A stretch of DNA of 64,000 nucleotides, taken from positions 1 to 64,000 of the forward strand of contig QANZ01005538.1 in the NCBI GenBank assembly GCA_003254925.1. The letters run 5' to 3'. The stretch is from Chamaecrista fasciculata. Its lineage: Eukaryota; Streptophyta; Magnoliopsida; Fabales; Fabaceae. This document shows, piece by piece, positions 59,806-64,000 of the stretch. Position 1 is the first letter of the stretch; each line of letters starts with the position of its first letter. The translations under genes and the position numbers were made by a program. The notes under the pieces were generated by a model that was not told the origin of the DNA, searched no databases, and saw nothing but the letters and a program-made list of their open reading frames with translations.

Positions 59806-61093
59806 GCACTCTCATCAAAACAAGACACAAACAAATGAGAACGAACATGAGACCAAAGACCTAGGAAAACTAAGACCCGGGCTATACCAAAAACCTAAGG
59901 ACATGCAAGGAAGGATGTGTATGAAAGAAGTTTCGCGAAAATGAAGCAGATGAAGACCCGCCGCGGGACAAGCCGTGGTGTGAGTCACAGCGGTTCCGGC
60001 GGCGGATTTGCAAACAGACCGGAAAATAGTGATTTTGCCAAAATAAAGAGTCTCGATCAATAAAACAACATCCCAGTAAGCATTAATCGAAGGAAATCAA
60101 CTCAGAACATGATTTTTGACACAAACTCTAACCCTAAAAGCACAAAACATGAAAGAAGTTTAAAGAGGGAGAGTTGGGGGCTTACCGTCGGCGAACTTTA
60201 AAGAAGAAGGAAGAAGAAAGGTGCGGTGGCGACAATAGGTGACTAGAGAAGGCGACTCGGTGGTGGAAGCCGGCGGAGGCAAGATCGCCGGCGTTTGGGA
60301 GTGAAGGTGGCGGCGGGTTGGTGTTTGAGAGAAGAAGAGAATGAGAGAAGGATGAGGCAGGAGAGAGAGATGCGGAGGCTACCAGCGCGGCGGAGGAAGG
60401 TAGAGCTGAGTTTCGCCGGCGGTGGGGAGAGAAGATGGAGTTGGCGGCGGGTGAGAGTAAAGAAGAGAGGGTGGCGGCGGGTTTTGGGATGAAAATCGCA
60501 AGGGGGAGGGTTGTGAAAAAAAAAACTGATTTTGGGGTTAAATTTTTTTTTTTGAATGACTGAACCGGATCGTTCAGTCTGAACCGAACCGGTCTGCTGT
60601 GATAGGAATCCGCCGCAGACCCCGCCACGGCATTGACCCGGGGCGGTTTCCGCGGCTGGATTTCTAGTGTGCACAGCCGCGGCGGCAGTCCCGCGGCTGG
60701 ATTTCCAGTGCGAACCGTCGCAGGACCCGCCCCGACCTTCTCCGCTGCGGTTTCCACGGCGGGTTTCCATGAAACTCGAATTTGAATGATGAAGACATCA
60801 GGCACACAAAAATCAGTCCTAAAGACACTAAAATTGGTCTAAACACAGCTAAATCAAACACAACACATCACCAAAAGAGTTCTCAAAACCAAAATCCTAA
60901 CACTAAGACAAATGAAAACAAAACAGAACAAAACAACATAGCAAAACAGAAAACAAAACCTACATCTACTGAGCTCCCCCACACTTGTATTTCAGCCAAT
61001 CCTAAACACATGAAGTCAAGGAAAACAAGACCAGAACACATGCAATCAAGGACAAGAACTAAGGAACAAGTAAGGGGAAGATGGAACCCGGAT
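59806..61093 (-). other. Athila spacer between integrase and the extra ORF
   Basis: Non-coding. 60182-60780 is GC-rich and low in complexity. A unit containing CCGCGGCTGGATTTC is repeated at 60650-60715 (+ strand). A third copy of the G-rich tract lies near 60973-60986. Frames read through this stretch on either strand are Pro/Ser/Arg-rich and look spurious. Confidence 0.55.
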
Positions 61094-62278
61094 TTAAGTT
61101 GAGGCTTGTGCATGGTAGGGCTTCAAAAGATGCCGATTGACCAAACTCTTTATTCCGGTTGTCTCATCTTCAATTCTGATTGGCTCGTATGGGTGGACTT
61201 CAAGAACAGTGTAAGGCCCATCCCATCGGGTCTTGAACTTACCTTCCCAGATTTTGAACTGTGCTTTGAACTTCAAGACCTTGTCTCCCACTTGGAAAGT
61301 TATCCGGAGAATGCCTTGATCATGAATCTTCTTGGTCTTTTCTTTGTAGATTCTTGAGCTCTCATAAGCATCCAGCCTCATCTCTTCTAATTCCTGCAAT
61401 TGATCTTTTCGCTCTTCTCCACTAGCTTCATAGTCTAGATTACACCTCTTAACGGCCCAATAGGCACGGTGTTCAAGCTCAACCGGGATGTGGCAATATT
61501 TTCCAAAAACAATTCTATAAGGTGACATCCTGATTGGACTCTTGAATGTCGTTCTATAGGCCCACAAGGCTTCCTCCAGTCTTGAAGACCAATTCTTACC
61601 ATCCGGCCTCACTACTCTCTATAGAATTCTTTTTACCTCCCTATTTGACACTTCAGCTTGCCCATTAGTTTGGGGGTGGTAGGCTGTAGAGGTTTTATGC
61701 AACACACCCATCTTTTTAAAAAGATTTTCAATAATTTTATTACAAAAATGGGTACCCCTATCACTTACTATAGCCCGGGGAATGCCAAATCTACATAAGA
61801 TATTACTCTTAAGAAACTTGGCTACCGTTTGGGCACCATTCTTCCGAGTGGGTATAGCTTCGACCCATCTGGAGAGATAATCAACTGCTAACAAAATGTA
61901 AGTATAGCCATTAGAAATAGGAAAAGGACCCATGAAATCTATTCCCCAAACATCAAACACCTCACAAAACAACAAAGGTTTCTGAGGCATTTCTTGCTTT
62001 TTAGAATTCCCCCCAAAACGTTGACATGCATCACAAGTTTGACAAAATTCATATGAGTCTTTGAAAAGGGTGGGCCAAAAAAAACCAGCATCAAGGACTT
62101 TCTTAGGGGTTTTCCTAGCACTAAAATGCCCACCACACACCGAACTATGGCAAGCTTCTAGAATATCAGATGTTTCCCACTGAGGCACACAATGACGTAT
62201 TACTTGGTCAGAACAAACCTTCCAAAGATCCGAATCTTCCCAGAGGTAATATTTTGCTTCACTTTTAAGTTTCTGAAC
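61094..62278 (-). pseudogene. Athila integrase
   Basis: The HHCC zinc domain includes CHSSVCGGHFS and CQTCDACQRFG. The core has FDVWGIDFMGPFP (Asp), VSDRGTHFCN (Asp) and HPQTNGQAEVSNRE (Glu). A TAG at 61616-61618 separates it from the C-terminal frame (WSSRLEEALWAYRTTFKSPI, then DKVLKFKAQFKIWEGKFKTR and a tail to the stop at 61094). Upstream, a TAG near 62276 separates it from RNase H. All three catalytic residues are present, and the protein is broken only by nonsense codons. Confidence 0.9.
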
Positions 62279-63802
62279 CTATGAGCGGGAAAAAGAAGGA
62301 GGTGTTACATTAGCAACCAAATTATTTACTAAATCACCAAACCATGGTAAATTACTGGATAACGAACACAAAAGAGAATCAGGGAAATTATCAATATCAC
62401 AGTCAGATTCAACTCCCTGAGTTGTCGAAGGTAGTCTACTAAGATGATCTGCCCCATGATTTTCTACTCCTGCACGATCTCGAATCTCAACATCAAATTC
62501 TTGTAGGAGGAATGCCCATCTCAATAACCTACCCTTTGAATGGGGTTTAGTCCATAGAAATCTCACGGCTGCATGGTCAGTGAAAACAATGACTTTAGAG
62601 TTCAACAGATATGGTCTAAATTTCTCTAAAGCATATACCACCGCATATAGCTCTTTTTCAGTTGTGGTATAATTCACTTGAGCCGGTCCAAGAGTGGATG
62701 AAGCATAAGCTATCACCCTGAACATTTTATCTTCCCTTTGACCTAAGATGGCACCCACTGCAAAATTAGAAGCATCACAAGAAATCTCAAAAGGTAAATT
62801 CCAGTTAGGTGCAACTAAGATAGGAGGAGAAGTGAGTAAAGCCTTAAGATTATCAAAAGCAATTTTGCAGGAATCATCAAAGACAAATTCAGCATCTTTT
62901 AAAAGCAGACATGTGAGAGGTCGGGCAATGGCACTAAAATTTTTTATAAATCTCCTATAAAACCCTGCATGCCCTAAGAAGGAACGAACCTCCTTAAGAT
63001 TTGTAGGATAAGGTTGGGAGCATATCACCTCAATTTTTGCCCTGTCAACCTCAATTCCTTTCTCAGAGATCAAATGACCTAACACAATACCAGAATTAAC
63101 CATGAAATGACATTTTTCAAAGTTCAAAACCAAATTCTTGTCAATGCATCTTTTTAGAACATTTTTCAGATTAGCAAGACAGATATCAAAGGAATTGCCA
63201 TATACAGTAAAATCATCCATGAATACTTCCATACTTTCCTCAAGAAATTCATTAAAAATAGACATCATACACCTTTGGAAGGTTCCTGGAGCATTACATA
63301 ACCCAAATGGCATCCGCCTGTAACCAAAAGTTCCCATTGGACAAGTGAAGGTCGTCTTTTCTTGGTCCTTTGGAGCAATAGGCACTTGAAAATAACCTGA
63401 AAAACCATCAAGGAAACAGTAATGAGATTTTCCAGCTAATCTCTCAAGCATTTGATCTATAAAAGGCAAAGGAAAGTGGTCCTTTCGTGTTGCGGCATTA
63501 AGCTTTCTGTAATCAATACAAACACGCCATGAATTTTGGACACGAGTGGGAATCAATTCATTTTTTTCATTTTTAACTACTGTCATCCCACTCTTTTTAG
63601 GTACTACTTGGACTGGACTCACCCACTCACTATCTGAAATAGGGTATATGATACCCGCACTCAAAAGCTTGGTGACCTCTTTCTTAACAACCTCTAGGAT
63701 CAATGGATTAAGACGTCTCTTGGGTTGTCGTTTGGGCTTGGAGTCAGGCTCTAAGAGAATCCTATGGGTGCAAATTGAAGGATTTAGAGGCTCTAGGATC
63801 AA
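62279..63802 (-). CDS. Athila reverse transcriptase and RNase H
   Basis: An open frame of ~507 residues. RT begins [20 protein letters not shown], then [40 protein letters not shown] and the active-site box FMDDFTVYG. The thumb and RNase H follow ([50 protein letters not shown], ending DHLSRLPS). All catalytic positions look intact, and no stop interrupts RT-RNase H. It belongs to one polyprotein with integrase. The start here is not a natural initiation site: the frame is open further upstream only as degenerate sequence. Confidence 0.9.
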   Translation of the reverse strand: MILEPLNPSICTHRILLEPDSKPKRQPKRRLNPLILEVVKKEVTKLLSAGIIYPISDSEWVSPVQVVPKKSGMTVVKNEKNELIPTRVQNSWRVCIDYRKLNAATRKDHFPLPFIDQMLERLAGKSHYCFLDGFSGYFQVPIAPKDQEKTTFTCPMGTFGYRRMPFGLCNAPGTFQRCMMSIFNEFLEESMEVFMDDFTVYGNSFDICLANLKNVLKRCIDKNLVLNFEKCHFMVNSGIVLGHLISEKGIEVDRAKIEVICSQPYPTNLKEVRSFLGHAGFYRRFIKNFSAIARPLTCLLLKDAEFVFDDSCKIAFDNLKALLTSPPILVAPNWNLPFEISCDASNFAVGAILGQREDKMFRVIAYASSTLGPAQVNYTTTEKELYAVVYALEKFRPYLLNSKVIVFTDHAAVRFLWTKPHSKGRLLRWAFLLQEFDVEIRDRAGVENHGADHLSRLPSTTQGVESDCDIDNFPDSLLCSLSSNLPWFGDLVNNLVANVTPPSFSRS

Positions 63803-64000
63803 TGAGTTCGTTCATATTGGTTTATTTTGTCTGGCGATCATTCATGGAGTTAGAGACTTTAGTGACATACTCGCTCAAATTCTCATGTTTGATCTTCATC
63901 AACGTCATTTCCTGGAAGAGAGTGTTTATGTTATTAGACATATTTCCCATCTCTCCCTTCATATTACCCATCTCTCCTTTAACTTCACTGAACCCTGAGG
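63803..64000 (-). pseudogene. Gag-like remnant upstream of Athila RT
   Basis: The - strand contains MTLMKIKHENLSEYVTKVSN near 63910-63850, which looks like a helical segment near the C-terminus of Athila gag rather than the protease or RT N-terminus expected here. This suggests the DNA between gag and RT is deleted. The window ends before this can be confirmed. Confidence 0.35.

Larger units (their letters stand above)
55744..64000 (-). mobile_element. Athila-lineage gypsy element, 3' part
   Basis: A 3' LTR, polypurine tract, long 3' region with an extra ORF, integrase, RNase H and RT, all on the - strand. It runs off the right edge, so the 5' LTR and TSD partner are not visible. The left flank is GCTAT (55739-55743). 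It interrupts the Tat coding frame. Confidence 0.88.

Noticed and set aside
60182..60805. Frames of 175-207 residues rich in Pro, Ser and Arg on the - strand
   Set aside because: They run through a low-complexity GC-rich spacer; overlapping frames look equally good and no domain is seen.

Overview
This window looks like repeat-dense nuclear DNA of a flowering plant. The evidence is wall-to-wall plant LTR retrotransposons: Ty1/copia with a tRNA-iMet primer site, and Ty3/gypsy of the Tat and Athila lineages. There is also a Mutator-like element carrying a piece of a plant-type splicing factor SF1 gene. I see no intact host gene, no tRNA or rRNA gene and no CRISPR array. Three N runs (12697-13525, 23941-24542, 57763-57775) are assembly gaps.

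Positions 1-43927 are a nest of one copia family with ~1.7-2.0 kb LTRs and a ~1.5 kb untranslated leader. I label the copies A-G; A is on the + strand, the rest on the - strand. From left to right: the end of A (RNase H and 3' LTR); B (gag, leader, PBS, 5' LTR), whose LTR abuts the integrase of C; C, whose LTR abuts the pol of D; D, interrupted by the complete element E (15444-25179, TSD AGTTT); the 5' LTR of D, which abuts the protease of F; and F, whose 5' LTR is split by the complete element G (33817-43226, TSD ATTTA). The 3' LTR of E contains a 790-bp Mutator-like element (TSD TATTTAATT) with an SF1 exon fragment. Every copy carries stops, frameshifts or deletions. G lacks the reverse transcriptase YVDD motif and E has YVND.

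Positions 43928-45276 are AT-rich DNA with an inverted-repeat MITE-like element. Positions 45274-55743 are a degenerate Tat-lineage gypsy element on the - strand: a 3' LTR holding a solo copia LTR (TSD GTAGG), a + strand antisense gene with probable introns, then integrase, a second RNase H, RNase H, RT and protease. A 199-bp segment with perfect splice signals lies between RT and RNase H. The Tat protease region is cut by an Athila-lineage element (55744 to beyond 64000, - strand) with a 3' LTR, an extra ORF of the plant-transposon-protein type, integrase, RNase H and RT.

The elements do not form a pathway. Their order records successive insertion and decay. The most informative signals are RNA-level: a thrice-repeated leader hairpin with a compensatory change in F, and a covarying stem at the LTR end next to the primer site. 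Others are a gag-deletion sublineage shared by D and E, the SF1 capture, and the intron-like segments of the Tat element.
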